From assembly GCA_963627915.1 (NCBI GenBank), contig CAVGCY010000065.1, positions 1 through 51,154 on the forward strand: a stretch of 51,154 nucleotides of DNA. The letters are read 5' to 3'. A program made the translations under genes and the position numbers. Of the stretch, positions 42,303 to 50,388 are shown one piece after another. The notes beneath the pieces are model-generated. The model searched no databases, had not been told where the DNA came from, and worked only from the letters and a program-made list of their open reading frames with translations. The stretch comes from CALACW01 sp963627915. GTDB taxonomy: Bacteria > Bacillota > Clostridia > Oscillospirales > Acutalibacteraceae. Numbering within the stretch: the stretch's first letter is position 1; each line of letters starts with the position of its first letter.

Positions 42303-42702
42303 TTACGCTCACCTTGCTTACTGCGTATGACACACTGTTCATGCTCTTTGCGACTTTCTTAACGATGTAATCATGAGGTGTTTTGACTTTACCCTCACTA
42401 TCAACCGCCAAAGAACCGTCCGCATTAAGCTCCGGCATTGTGTCAATCCACAAAATCGAGTATTCGTCAATGGGCGGGGCTTCGTTGTCCATAGCGATTA
42501 CTTTATCGTAGGACACATTTTCGCCAAACTGCCTTGTTTGCGTTTCCCCTTTTGCCGCCGAAATATTAGCGGAGCTTTTTACGGGGTTTCCATGCTGAAC
42601 ATCGAACTCACCCGTATTATTGCCGTACTCGTCAACAACGGGAACGCTCTTAGTAAACAGGGCGTAATAGAAGTTGACCTTGTTTCTCTCCATACATCTC
42701 AT
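42295..42702 (-). CDS. Head closure / minor capsid-type connector
   Basis: 135 residues. ATG 42702 has GGAGG 7 bases upstream and overlaps the preceding stop (ATGA). Sequence MRCMERNKVNFYYALFTKSVPVVDEYGNNTGEFDVQHGNPVKSSANISAAKGETQTRQFGENVSYDKVIAMD... is a small beta-barrel protein with the PVKxxANISxAKGExxxxxFGxxxxYDKVI pattern of the head-closure proteins found between gp6-like connectors and gp10-like proteins. Confidence 0.72.
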   Translation of the reverse strand: MRCMERNKVNFYYALFTKSVPVVDEYGNNTGEFDVQHGNPVKSSANISAAKGETQTRQFGENVSYDKVIAMDNEAPPIDEYSILWIDTMPELNADGSLAVDSEGKVKTPHDYIVKKVAKSMNSVSYAVSKVSVSG

Positions 42703-43040
42703 GTCGTTTCCTCCTCCGTTGCCGAGGAGAAAGTACCCACATGAGGAGTAATCGTCTTGAGCATGGAAGCGGGAACATCGGCGTTTTCGTACTGCCGTGT
42801 AATACCGTTCTCGGTGTGAGAGGTCTGTCCCTCTGCTCCTCGCTTGTTCAGCATATAAGCCGCTATCTCCACTTGCAGGAAATCATACTTGGTCGGAACT
42901 TCCGTAATATTATCCTTGTACGGATAGGCTTTGGTGATAATCTTCCTACCAGCCAAAGTAAGATAGGTGGACAGTACTTCGTCAGTATCAGAGCCGCCGA
43001 CCATAGTTTTGAGCATTGTCAGTTTTTCAGCTTCCGTCAT
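42699..43040 (-). CDS. Head-tail connector (gp6-like)
   Basis: 113 residues from ATG 43040 (MTEAEKLTMLKTMVGGSDTDEVLSTYLTLAGRKIITKAYPY), chosen because GAGGGG lies 8 bases upstream. All-helical; the LTxAGRKIxxxAYPY and AAYMLNKRGAEGQTSHTENGITRQYENADVPASML segments match the DNA-packaging adaptor proteins of the gp6/gp15 type, which form a ring under the portal. Next gene overlaps by 4 bases. Confidence 0.78.
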   Translation of the reverse strand: MTEAEKLTMLKTMVGGSDTDEVLSTYLTLAGRKIITKAYPYKDNITEVPTKYDFLQVEIAAYMLNKRGAEGQTSHTENGITRQYENADVPASMLKTITPHVGTFSSATEEETT

Positions 43041-43060
43041 GTTGCCCACCCCTCTCAAAA

Positions 43061-43867
43061 TCAGGCAATCGTAATCTTGACCGCCTTGGTCTGGTCAGTC
43101 AGAGCCGCAAGGTAATACTTACGGGCAAAGATAACATTCTTACGAATATTGGCATCGTCAGAGCTACGAACCGCCTGTTCAACCTCTACGCCTTTCTTGT
43201 TGAACAGAGTGACCGCCTGTTTTGTACCGACAATGCAAGTACCTTTAACAGCGTCCTTCTTGGTGTACAGGTTCACACCCGCCACAGTGCCGACATAACC
43301 AGTGCGGGCAAAGGCTTCAACATACTTGAGTTCGTCCTTGAGAGCCTTGCGTACTGCCGCCATATCTTCGGGACAGACAAACGCAAATGTGTTAATTTTG
43401 GACGGGTCATTGTCCGTACCCTCAATGTTCAGCTTGGACACAGCGTCCGCAAAAACATCAAAGCCGTAAGCACTCCCCGTAACAGTGAGAGTAGCCTTGT
43501 TGAACTCGGCAAAAATGTCAGCATTAACGGTGTTGAACATATCCGTACCCATGTGACGAACGCCAACGGGAACAAGCATAGGGTCAGTCATTTCCTGCTC
43601 GTCATAATACTCGAAGCGGTTCTGAGCAAGTAGAATACGGTACTCACTTGCGGCGTAGGAAACTTCGATGGACTTAGTATTACCCTCGCCCAAAGCCAGT
43701 TTCTCCGTGCCGTCCGTTGCCTTGTAGACATTGACCTTACGGAGCATACCCGGAGTACCTACCAGGCTGTTGTCAACAGTACAAAACTGCTGGAGGTCAA
43801 TGTGGGAGTTATACTGGTCTTCGATTTCATTGGAAAGATAGAAATTATCATAGATAGTGTGCGCCAT
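43061..43867 (-). CDS. Major capsid protein
   Basis: 268 residues: MAHTIYDNFYLSNEIEDQYNSHIDLQQFCTVDNSLVGTPGMLRKVNVYKATDGTEKLALGEGNTKSIEVSYAASEYRILLAQNRFEYYDEQ... The early HxDLxxFxTVDNSLVGxxGMxxxVNxYxA pattern and the late VGTKQAVTLFNKKGVEVEQ segment fit the HK97-fold capsid family found with GP20/DUF4355 scaffolds. It follows the scaffold gene by 2 bases and has an AGGAGG-type site (GGAGGTAA). Confidence 0.85.
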   Translation of the reverse strand: MAHTIYDNFYLSNEIEDQYNSHIDLQQFCTVDNSLVGTPGMLRKVNVYKATDGTEKLALGEGNTKSIEVSYAASEYRILLAQNRFEYYDEQEMTDPMLVPVGVRHMGTDMFNTVNADIFAEFNKATLTVTGSAYGFDVFADAVSKLNIEGTDNDPSKINTFAFVCPEDMAAVRKALKDELKYVEAFARTGYVGTVAGVNLYTKKDAVKGTCIVGTKQAVTLFNKKGVEVEQAVRSSDDANIRKNVIFARKYYLAALTDQTKAVKITIA

Positions 43868-43869
43868 GA

Positions 43870-44442
43870 TTAGTTACCTCCTGTATAAAGTTCTTTGTAT
43901 TCCTCCGGGTGTTTCTGCGAGAACTTGAGTCTGTCGGCAGGAGACATTTCACGGAGAGTCTTGAGCGTTATGGTTTTGCCGTCCCCATCGGGGGTAGGCT
44001 TCGGGGTGTTTTTCAGAGCTTCAGCACGAACCTTTTTCTCAAAGGCTTCGAGGTGCTTCTTCTGATTGGCAAAGACCTTTTCGATTTTACCGTCTGCCAT
44101 AGCTTCGGCGGTTTCATCTGCGAGAGCTTCTTCGTAACCGAGAGCAACCAACCGTGCCTTATCCTTGGACACGACCGACTCACGGCGCAGAGCGTCAAGC
44201 TCTTTCTGCATGGACTCTCGTTCTTCCTGCTCTTTCTGCTTGGCGGCTTCATCGTCCGTCAGCTTATCCCTCAATTCCTTTTTCTTTGCGGCAAGCTCGG
44301 AAGCGGTCTTGTCGAACTGCTCCTTGCTCACAAAGCCGGACATATCGGGGTCGGGAACATCATAGACTTCGAGAGCCTTGAGCTTGTCCTCTGCGGACAT
44401 CTCCGCATAACCCTCAATCTTGCTTACATCAATCTTTGCCAT
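43870..44442 (-). CDS. Capsid scaffold protein (GP20/DUF4355-like)
   Basis: 190 residues from ATG 44442 (MAKIDVSKIEGYAEMSAEDKLKALEVYDVPDPD), where GGAGG lies 9 bases upstream. Highly charged coiled coil at residues 45-150 (LAAKKKELRDKLTDDEAAKQKEQEERESMQKELDALRRE). Residues 155-190 are a small C-terminal helix motif (ITLKTLREMSPADRLKFSQKHPEEYKELY) that should contact the capsid protein. This is the standard scaffold plan; the protein leaves the head before packaging. Confidence 0.85.
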   Translation of the reverse strand: MAKIDVSKIEGYAEMSAEDKLKALEVYDVPDPDMSGFVSKEQFDKTASELAAKKKELRDKLTDDEAAKQKEQEERESMQKELDALRRESVVSKDKARLVALGYEEALADETAEAMADGKIEKVFANQKKHLEAFEKKVRAEALKNTPKPTPDGDGKTITLKTLREMSPADRLKFSQKHPEEYKELYTGGN

Positions 44443-44555
44443 AATAGATTTCCTCCTTGCGTTTTTCAATCGGCTTCTCTGCCTTAATGTTGCGATTTAA
44501 GGTTTCTCTACCTGTCTGCGAAATTTAATATAGCGATTTCTCTACCGCTGATATA

Positions 44556-45083
44556 TCAAGTGGCATATTGCCACATATAACCATAAGCTGTCGGCTTTAC
44601 ACCGTGACAGCAACGAGCCACAAAAGCGGCATTAAAACCGAGGACTCTCATAATCTCGTTAAGCGATACCCACTCGCAAACAACATTTCCATTCAAGTCC
44701 ATCTGAATTACTTTCTTGCACTTTGTATTTCTTTTGGACTCACTAATGCGATTATTTCTTGTCCCATGATTGTTGTTATAGAAGCAATCACACCATTCAA
44801 GATTTTCAACTCGATTATCGGATTTGTCCTCGTTAATATGATTTATCTGAGGAAAATTGTTTGGATTTTCAATGAAAGCCTGTGCTACCATTCTATGAAC
44901 AATCCCATTATGCTGTTTGCCATCTTTGCACAGGCAAACTCGCATATAGCCGTACTTATCCATAATAGGAATAAGATTTCGGACTATTCCCCAGTTGTGA
45001 TAATTAAGGCTTCGGACATTGCCGAGGTTGCTTACCTCATACAAGTCCTCGTACCCCTTGACTGTCCTCCATATCTCCGTCAT
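44556..45083 (-). CDS. HNH homing endonuclease (NUMOD4-HNH-NUMOD1)
   Basis: 175 residues, start ATG 45083 (AGGAAAAGC upstream), 47 bases inside the end of the portal gene. An N-terminal NUMOD4 (MTEIWRTVKGYEDLYEVSNLGNVRSL) precedes the HNH core with the pattern VHRMVAQAFIENPNNFPQINHINEDKSDNRVENLEWC, and a C-terminal NUMOD1 (KVIQMDLNGNVVCEWVSLNEIMRVLGF) binds DNA. Such genes copy themselves by cutting alleles that lack them. The segment is visibly more AT-rich than its neighbours. It sits where a minor head morphogenesis gene is usually found. Confidence 0.88.
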   Translation of the reverse strand: MTEIWRTVKGYEDLYEVSNLGNVRSLNYHNWGIVRNLIPIMDKYGYMRVCLCKDGKQHNGIVHRMVAQAFIENPNNFPQINHINEDKSDNRVENLEWCDCFYNNNHGTRNNRISESKRNTKCKKVIQMDLNGNVVCEWVSLNEIMRVLGFNAAFVARCCHGVKPTAYGYMWQYAT

Positions 45084-46479
45084 TTTGCTTTTCCTCCAAC
45101 TGCGCTTCCTGCTCTTTTTCCTCAAAATATTTCACACTCATAGCGTATGCTCTCTCAGCATCCACGAATAGTCCGCAGTGCTGGAAAGCGAGAAGCGGGT
45201 GAATTTTATTGTTTTGGAGCATAGACACGAGAACCTGTGACTTGCTCTGAATGTTCTCGTAGTTTCGGCGGGTGAACTGCAACTCAATATCCTTGAGTCC
45301 CAAGTTCAAATCACTCAGTTCCCGACAGATACGAAGAACCAGCTTGAGCATTTTCTTCTCCGATTTCTTGAACATATTCTCGCTGTCTTTAGCTCTCGCT
45401 TCGGCAAGCGACCAACCATCACGGAGAAGTACCGCCGCCCCTGTATCGGAGGTGGAAGTACCGCCGTTACGGTTCGGCATACCGCAAATCGTAAGAATTG
45501 CGTTGTAACAGTCCTCTTTCAAGGTCTGCGTCTGCGACTGGTTGAGGTCGGTAGTAACGACACCCACATCGGCGTTCGCACCGTCCACGGACTTGACCTT
45601 GATTGCGCCCAGCTGTAAGAACTCCTCGTATTCCTCTTTGGAAATATCGCAGTTGATGAACTTGATAAACGCCTGTATCACCTGTTCAATACCGTCCATG
45701 CGGTTAGAGGTGATATTGTTCAGCGTATCGAGGAGAGGGAGAACAATCTCAAAAGAACCGAGCCTTGCGTTGTTCGCCGGATACTCGAAAATGGGTATCA
45801 TATCGAGGGCGTGTGCCGTGGACTCTTTCAAAATTCCGTCCTCTACGAGATAGTACATATTCTCGGTGTAAATCGAGTAATGGGTAATCTCGTTATCGTC
45901 CTTGCTGTACTTAACTGCCATAACGGGCTTGTTGCCGATTTCATTAGAGTAGACAACAAAGGTGTCCCGTGGGTCGAGCGTGTACAGTTCAAACGGGGCT
46001 TCGTCCTCCTCTCCCTTTTCATCAGGGAGAACCAAACGATACGCCGTACCGCAAATCATCTGACACTCGACAATCTCTTGGTCTTGTGCCGCCTTATCCT
46101 CGGCAAACATAAGCTCATTCAGACGGGTAATACCCTGAGTGATTTCCTCGCTACCGTTCTTCCCGACATACTGAATAGGCTCACCGCAGAGGTAGCCTAC
46201 CTTGAACGATACGATTTCATTTGCACGGTTCTCGACAATCCTGTTGGTGATTTCGGGGCGTACCTCTTTCTGACGGTGCAGAATGGGTTGCTTTCCCTTG
46301 TAATACTCCCACAGGTAATCAATCTCGGAGCGATTGAGGGCATGGACGGAAAGAGCCTTGAGAAGCACATCGACCACATTTTCGGGTGTGATATTCGTCA
46401 CGCTTGTCTTAATGACCCTACGCCCAAACATCTGTCGTGTCTCCGCTACGGGCTTGCTCTCGTCAATCACATTCGCCAC
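45037..46479 (-). CDS. Portal protein (SPP1 gp6-like)
   Basis: 480 residues. I place the start at GTG 46479 (read VANVIDESKPVAETRQMFGRRV), with AGGAGA 9 bases upstream; the longer frame would start within the leader hairpin. The portal pattern is clear: SEIDYLWEYYKGKQPILHRQKEVRPEITNRIVENRANEIVSFKVGYLCGEPIQYV, then the DTLNNITSNRMDGIEQ and RNGGTSTSDTGAAVLLRDGWSLAEARAKDSE segments, and the stem helices. Twelve copies form the DNA entrance of the head. The C-terminal 20 residues are Glu/Gln-rich and overlap the endonuclease gene. Confidence 0.9.
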   Translation of the reverse strand: MANVIDESKPVAETRQMFGRRVIKTSVTNITPENVVDVLLKALSVHALNRSEIDYLWEYYKGKQPILHRQKEVRPEITNRIVENRANEIVSFKVGYLCGEPIQYVGKNGSEEITQGITRLNELMFAEDKAAQDQEIVECQMICGTAYRLVLPDEKGEEDEAPFELYTLDPRDTFVVYSNEIGNKPVMAVKYSKDDNEITHYSIYTENMYYLVEDGILKESTAHALDMIPIFEYPANNARLGSFEIVLPLLDTLNNITSNRMDGIEQVIQAFIKFINCDISKEEYEEFLQLGAIKVKSVDGANADVGVVTTDLNQSQTQTLKEDCYNAILTICGMPNRNGGTSTSDTGAAVLLRDGWSLAEARAKDSENMFKKSEKKMLKLVLRICRELSDLNLGLKDIELQFTRRNYENIQSKSQVLVSMLQNNKIHPLLAFQHCGLFVDAERAYAMSVKYFEEKEQEAQLEEKQNDGDMEDSQGVRGLV

Positions 46480-46504
46480 AGTTAATCTCTCCTTGCCGTG
46501 CAAA

Positions 46505-46553
46505 TAAAGAAAGCGCATGAAAGTTCGACCGGAAAGGTCTCGCAATCATGCGC
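46505..46553 (-). terminator. Attenuator-like hairpin in the portal leader
   Basis: On the minus strand, GCGCATGA (46546-46553) pairs with TCATGCGC (46513-46520), with GACC/GGTC inside, followed by TTTCTTTATTT. It lies between the promoter at 46584 and the portal start. Confidence 0.55.
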
Positions 46554-46559
46554 CATAAG

Positions 46560-46612
46560 ACAATATCTTGTATTTCATTCTTTATTATAGCACAATATCT
46601 TGTGTTCGTCAA
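46560..46612 (-). promoter_or_regulatory. Portal-operon promoter with two operators
   Basis: Minus strand TTGACG (46607-46612), a 17-bp spacer and TATAAT (46584-46589). The 12-mer ACAAGATATTGT occurs twice: in the spacer (46592-46603) and just after the start (46560-46571), 32 bp apart. Each is an inverted repeat ACAA-N4-TTGT. This looks like a phage-repressor-controlled late promoter inside the head gene block. Confidence 0.75.
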
Positions 46613-46630
46613 TACTTTCTGTATTATTTC

Positions 46631-48280
46631 CTACCATGGACGCTGGAATATTTCAACTTTTTGCCCCGACAGAGATTGTGCATACTCGGCAAGCATAGCC
46701 ATTCCATCGGGTACATCATCATGCTTGTTTTTACCCGCAACGGTATAAGAGCAGAGCATATCCATCATTTTTCCATAATCTGATTTTTTCTGATAGAGGG
46801 AAGCGTCCTTGAACAGACAATGCTCTTTGACCCATGCGCTGTTGACAATGATTTTGGTCTCTTTATTTGCCGTGGTAAACTTGGTCGTAATGTGTGTAAC
46901 GCCGTTTTTCTTCTTCACCTCGTCCTGTATTTTTTCCGCTACACGCCGCCCCGCGGAATTGGACTCAAAACGGCAGGACTTGACCTTATCACGCACAAGA
47001 ATTTCCGTCAACCGAGCGTCCACAACATTCGGCAAGCCGTTGTCGCACACACAATCGTCAATGTAGTAATCCTGTCCGTACACATACGCCACGGGTAGGA
47101 ACGCATAGTCCGTACCCTTGTCCTTTGTGTCGCAAATACCGATAACTGCATCCGGGTCTTCCTTGGGAAGCTCAAAATACCGCCGCAATTCATCAGCGGA
47201 ATAGACCAAGCCCTCACGCTCAATCGGCTCGTTCATGTACAAGGCTCTCCAACTCGCTTCGTCCATGATGTTTCTCTGCTCATGATAAAACTTGGTCGTA
47301 AAGCCTACACCGTAGGCATAGTCAAAATTCGACTCGTCATTTTCATCGAGTGCAGGAATGACGATAAATTTTGCCCTATCGCTGTCCCCGTACTCCGTCT
47401 CAAGCCGTCCGATTACATCATGTACCGACCATCTTGTAGCGATATGAAGCTCCTTACATTTGTCACCGATTTTACGCTGTCTCAAGTCCGTGGTATAGGT
47501 TTCCCACAGCTTGTCGAGCCGCTCCTTAGACAACGCCACCTCAATACCGCTTACCAAATCGTCACAGTATAGGAGGGTAGCGGCTCGATACAGACCCGCA
47601 TTACCTGTACCGATAGATGTAAATTCGAGTGTTTCAAATCTCTGTCGCTTGTCAATGTCAATACGACAGTCCTTTGCATTGGTGTTTGAAACACTAAGGC
47701 CGGGGAAAACATCGTGCCACAGATAATCTCCGTTGGGGTCAAGTATACGCAATACTTCATCGTACACTCCTCGAACAAAGGAGTTCGAGTGAGAGCCTGT
47801 CAGCATGGGTTCATTCGGTATCTTACCAGCAAGCCATGTAAGGAAAAAGATAGCAAGGGTTGTCTTGCCGGAGCCTGGTGGGAGAGAGATAGAAAGCAAA
47901 TCCAACTTATCGTCCGCCAGCTCTTGCAGACAATCTACCACCTGTTTCAACACACGGCGGCGGGGCGGGTAAAACTTTTTGTCGGGCGGTCTATTCCACT
48001 CAACATAGAGAAGATAGCTGTCAAAATCATACGGAGCGAGGGCAAGGCACACTCGCTTGTGTAGAGCGAACATATCTCTCACATCATCGTCCGACAGCTT
48101 TGTATCTCGGATAGCTTTTTCGCAGAGAGAGGAGAGAGTTTTGAGGTAATCAATCCCCAACTGCTGTGTTTTCTCGTCTTTCATAGCCTCCTTACTCATA
48201 CCGTACAGGTCAAAGTAAGTCTGATAAGAAAACGGCTTTTCCTCAATCCGCTTCAAAATTGTTTTCAATAATTGCTCCAT
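46631..48280 (-). CDS. Terminase large subunit
   Basis: 549 residues from ATG 48280 (MEQLLKTILKRIEEK; GGAGG 6 bases upstream). The ATPase domain has Walker A LSISLPPGSGKTTLA near residue 133, Walker B LLYCDDLV, and a coupling motif (IATRW). The nuclease domain starts with GICDTKDKGTDYAFL near residue 370 and has the late acidic motif HDDVPDGMAMLAEY. It cuts and pumps phage DNA into the head. No small-subunit gene is recognisable just upstream. Confidence 0.93.
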   Translation of the reverse strand: MEQLLKTILKRIEEKPFSYQTYFDLYGMSKEAMKDEKTQQLGIDYLKTLSSLCEKAIRDTKLSDDDVRDMFALHKRVCLALAPYDFDSYLLYVEWNRPPDKKFYPPRRRVLKQVVDCLQELADDKLDLLSISLPPGSGKTTLAIFFLTWLAGKIPNEPMLTGSHSNSFVRGVYDEVLRILDPNGDYLWHDVFPGLSVSNTNAKDCRIDIDKRQRFETLEFTSIGTGNAGLYRAATLLYCDDLVSGIEVALSKERLDKLWETYTTDLRQRKIGDKCKELHIATRWSVHDVIGRLETEYGDSDRAKFIVIPALDENDESNFDYAYGVGFTTKFYHEQRNIMDEASWRALYMNEPIEREGLVYSADELRRYFELPKEDPDAVIGICDTKDKGTDYAFLPVAYVYGQDYYIDDCVCDNGLPNVVDARLTEILVRDKVKSCRFESNSAGRRVAEKIQDEVKKKNGVTHITTKFTTANKETKIIVNSAWVKEHCLFKDASLYQKKSDYGKMMDMLCSYTVAGKNKHDDVPDGMAMLAEYAQSLSGQKVEIFQRPW

Positions 48281-48292
48281 AGCGTACCTCCA

Positions 48293-48344
48293 AAAGAAAA
48301 ATGCGTTACCGCCATGAGAGAAAACTCCCATGTGCGATAACGCA
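48293..48344 (-). terminator. Terminator-like hairpin before the terminase gene
   Basis: TGCGTTA (48302-48308) and TAACGCA (48338-48344) pair, with CATGAGAG and CTCCCATG pairing inside. The minus-strand continuation is TTTTTCTTTT. It lies between gene 48356 and the terminase, so it could reduce readthrough into late genes. Confidence 0.65.
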
Positions 48345-48355
48345 CCGCTTAAGGT

Positions 48356-48718
48356 TTATCGTTGCGACAAATAATCATACACAACCTTGAAATCTTTTTT
48401 ATGCTTAAACGCAACCTTAAATTCCTCGCCTTGGTTTGTCATAATCACAAGACCGCCGCCCGGAAAATAGGTGTATGTTCCGACTTTAGCGATATTATCA
48501 AGCGGAATGAATAAGTGATTATCGGTCATTGCATTCAAAGCCCCAAAAGCGAGGTATGAGGTAGCCGACTTGTTCCAAAACAGAGCTTTATCTGTCAAAG
48601 TAAGATACCCATATCCACGAAAGACAAGAGTAACTTTCGCTTTTATAATCTCAGTTCCAAGTTCATTCATTTCAAAATCTCCTCCGTCTGCGTCCACCTC
48701 TATGGTGACTCTTTTCAT
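48356..48718 (-). CDS. Small PH/GRAM-like domain protein
   Basis: 120 residues: MKRVTIEVDADGGDFEMNELGTEIIKAKVTLVFRGYGYLTLTDKALFWNKSATSYLAFGALNAMTDNHLFIPLDNIAKVGTYTYFPGGGLVIMTNQGEEFKVAFKHKKDFKVVYDYLSQR. The strand order (GYLTLTDKALFW, IPLDNIAKVG, GLVIMTNQGEEFKVAF) and closing helix are those of a bacterial PH/GRAM domain. Its role in the phage is unknown. Good GGAGG ribosome site. Confidence 0.6.
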   Translation of the reverse strand: MKRVTIEVDADGGDFEMNELGTEIIKAKVTLVFRGYGYLTLTDKALFWNKSATSYLAFGALNAMTDNHLFIPLDNIAKVGTYTYFPGGGLVIMTNQGEEFKVAFKHKKDFKVVYDYLSQR

Positions 48719-48779
48719 TTTGTTTCACACATTCACCTAAAAGGACGAGTGGGAATATCAACACGGCTAAAATCCACAT
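48672..48779 (-). CDS. Possible 35-residue membrane peptide
   Basis: ATG 48779 (AAGGAG 6 bases upstream, formed by the end of gene 48783) gives MWILAVLIFPLVLLGECVKQNEKSHHRGG followed by an Arg run and Phe, then TGA at 48672. One membrane helix plus a basic tail. It overlaps the start of gene 48356 by 47 bases. It may be only a leader peptide or chance; support is the ribosome site and hydrophobicity. Confidence 0.35.
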   Translation of the reverse strand: MWILAVLIFPLVLLGECVKQNEKSHHRGGRRRRRF

Positions 48780-48782
48780 AAC

Positions 48783-48998
48783 TTACTCCTTTTCTCTTGG
48801 AACATAGGTAATCTGTATGTCATATCCAAGGGCTTCCATCATCTTTATAAAGGTTTTATTGACAACCTCATTGTTTTTCTTGAGAATACGATTTACATAC
48901 TGTCCTGTTGTACCGATTGTTTCTCCGAGCTTTTCCTGTGTAGTACCAGCTTCGAGGAGCTTCACTTTCACATCAAGCTCAATATTGTTCGTAATCAT
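48783..48998 (-). CDS. Small XRE-type HTH regulator
   Basis: 71 residues: MITNNIELDVKVKLLEAGTTQEKLGETIGTTGQYVNRILKKNNEVVNKTFIKMMEALGYDIQITYVPREKE. The HTH (TTQEKLGETIGTTGQYVNRIL) is clear, and the MMEALGYDIQITYV end is the usual closing strand of this family. It has its own promoter (49028-49056), overlapping the end of the recombinase gene. Likely a phage control protein; targets unknown. Confidence 0.8.
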   Translation of the reverse strand: MITNNIELDVKVKLLEAGTTQEKLGETIGTTGQYVNRILKKNNEVVNKTFIKMMEALGYDIQITYVPREKE

Positions 48999-49027
48999 GT
49001 GTCATACCTCCGTTACAGAATAATTGT

Positions 49028-49056
49028 ATTATACTCCTAACACGGTTGTAAGTCAA
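49028..49056 (-). promoter_or_regulatory. Promoter of the small HTH gene
   Basis: Minus strand TTGACT (49051-49056), a 17-bp spacer and TATAAT (49028-49033), within the last codons of the recombinase gene. Confidence 0.7.
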
Positions 49057-49624
49057 TACATTTCAGATACTTATACCAACTCGAACGGCTGATATTAAGT
49101 TTTTCACAGCATTCTTCCACGGTCATTTCGCCGTCTTTTTGTTTTTTGCGGAATTTTTGAAAAAGCTCTGACGGCAAGTCAAGGCTCGGTCTGCCGTCCA
49201 CTCGTATACCTTTCTCACGAGCGATAGCTTTTCCCTCCTGTGTTCTCTCAACAATCATATCCCGCTCAAACTCCGCAAAGCTCAACATGATATTGCGAAT
49301 GAGTTTCCCCGTAGGTGTGCTATCCATAACACCGATGTTAAGAACATGGACGGTGATACCTTGCTCGATAAGTGACTCAATCAACTGACTGCCTTGCGCC
49401 GCACTACGAGCAAATCTATCCAGTTTGGTAACTATGAGCTTATCGCCGTTTTTTAGGACGGATTTCAGCTTGTCAAATTCAGGTCTGTCCATTTTGCGTC
49501 CCGTGAATGAGTCAAAATAGATTTTCGTTGCCCCGGCTTCTTTGAGTAGTGCGGCTTGCCCGTCAAGACTGTTACCGTCACGAGCTTGCCCTTTGGTAGA
49601 AACACGGGCATATCCGTAAATCAT
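49037..49624 (-). CDS. Serine recombinase of the resolvase/invertase type
   Basis: 195 residues. The catalytic domain has YGYARVSTKGQ (nucleophile Ser9), the FDSFTGRKMDRPEFDKLKSVLKNGDKLIVTKLDRFARS core, and the conserved arginines in KLDRFARS. The E helix (FAEFERDMIVERTQEGKAIAREKG) is followed by a short HTH (MTVEECCEKLNISRSSWYKYLK). At this size it is a resolvase or invertase, not a large serine integrase; it would invert or resolve DNA rather than integrate a phage on its own. It overlaps the next upstream gene by 4 bases. Confidence 0.92.
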   Translation of the reverse strand: MIYGYARVSTKGQARDGNSLDGQAALLKEAGATKIYFDSFTGRKMDRPEFDKLKSVLKNGDKLIVTKLDRFARSAAQGSQLIESLIEQGITVHVLNIGVMDSTPTGKLIRNIMLSFAEFERDMIVERTQEGKAIAREKGIRVDGRPSLDLPSELFQKFRKKQKDGEMTVEECCEKLNISRSSWYKYLKCIDLQPC

Positions 49625-50139
49625 ACAGATACCTCCTCATACATTTCGCTGATTTCTTTTTTATACCTCAAATACTCGCACTCGTACTCGCTTATCTCTT
49701 TTTCTTTTTTGCGGTTGCGACCGAGTTTTAGTGTACCCCAGATATCAAACAATTTGTTCTCACATTCTGTTAGAGTAAGTTCTCCCGTCTGATGTTTCAG
49801 TTCTTCGGACAATCTAAGTCTCTCGGCACGAGACAGGTACGAGTTTTTTCCAACCGGTTCTGTCTTAAATTGCATACTCATATCATGGAAGCGAAGCGGG
49901 GAGGGGGTATCGCTATCATCAATGATATAACCGCCGTCTGTTTTTCCTTTTTCTCGGACTACAATATCATAACCAAGGCTATTAAGTATTTTCAGAAGCG
50001 AGGAGAAATAGATGTTCTTATTTCTGTTCAACGCATTATAAAGATTTCCACCGTTAGGTTGTCCCATTTGTTTCGCCAAATCATCATATGTGATATGGTC
50101 TAACATCATTATGTGCAAAGTGGTTTCAAACTCGTTCAT
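49621..50139 (-). CDS. HTH protein with helical C-terminus
   Basis: 172 residues. N-terminal XRE-like HTH (HITYDDLAKQMGQPNGGNLYNALNRNKNIYFSSLLKILNSLGYDIVV), a Gly/Asp linker (residues 65-85), and a charged helical C-terminal part (RAERLRLSEELKHQTGELTLTECENKLFDIWGTLKLGRNRKKEKEISEYECEYLRYKKEI). The HTH-LGYDIVV combination matches the small HTH at 48783. Coupled to the recombinase gene, so possibly a regulator or accessory factor of it. Confidence 0.7.
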   Translation of the reverse strand: MNEFETTLHIMMLDHITYDDLAKQMGQPNGGNLYNALNRNKNIYFSSLLKILNSLGYDIVVREKGKTDGGYIIDDSDTPSPLRFHDMSMQFKTEPVGKNSYLSRAERLRLSEELKHQTGELTLTECENKLFDIWGTLKLGRNRKKEKEISEYECEYLRYKKEISEMYEEVSV

Positions 50140-50166
50140 ACAATTTACCCTCCTTGACTTTATCGT

Positions 50167-50373
50167 TTAATCCTCGATTTTATGTCTGATTTCGGTCATA
50201 ATAAAATCGTCAAAATAGCGAACCTTGCGATAGGTCTTGAAATGACCCTTGTATTTAGGATTTTTCCATTGAAAACGAACTAATTTGCGCCCAATACTTG
50301 GGTGATTATAATAATCAGCTTCACAATATCTGAAATCATGTTCTTCCAAATAATCTATTATTGCCTGTTTCAT
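50167..50373 (-). CDS. Small protein of 68 residues
   Basis: ATG 50373 with GAGGAGG upstream gives MKQAIIDYLEEHDFRYCEADYYNHPSIGRKLVRFQWKNPKYKGHFKTYRKVRYFDDFIMTEIRHKIED. It is rich in aromatic and basic residues and has a helix-strand-strand pattern. No family recognised. The hairpin element copy B lies immediately upstream of its ribosome site. Confidence 0.6.
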   Translation of the reverse strand: MKQAIIDYLEEHDFRYCEADYYNHPSIGRKLVRFQWKNPKYKGHFKTYRKVRYFDDFIMTEIRHKIED

Positions 50374-50388
50374 ATTCTTCCTCCTCAG

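Noticed and set aside
49037..49624. Serine recombinase as the phage integrase
   Set aside because: At 195 residues it lacks the long C-terminal DNA-binding region of large serine integrases; fits resolvase or invertase.
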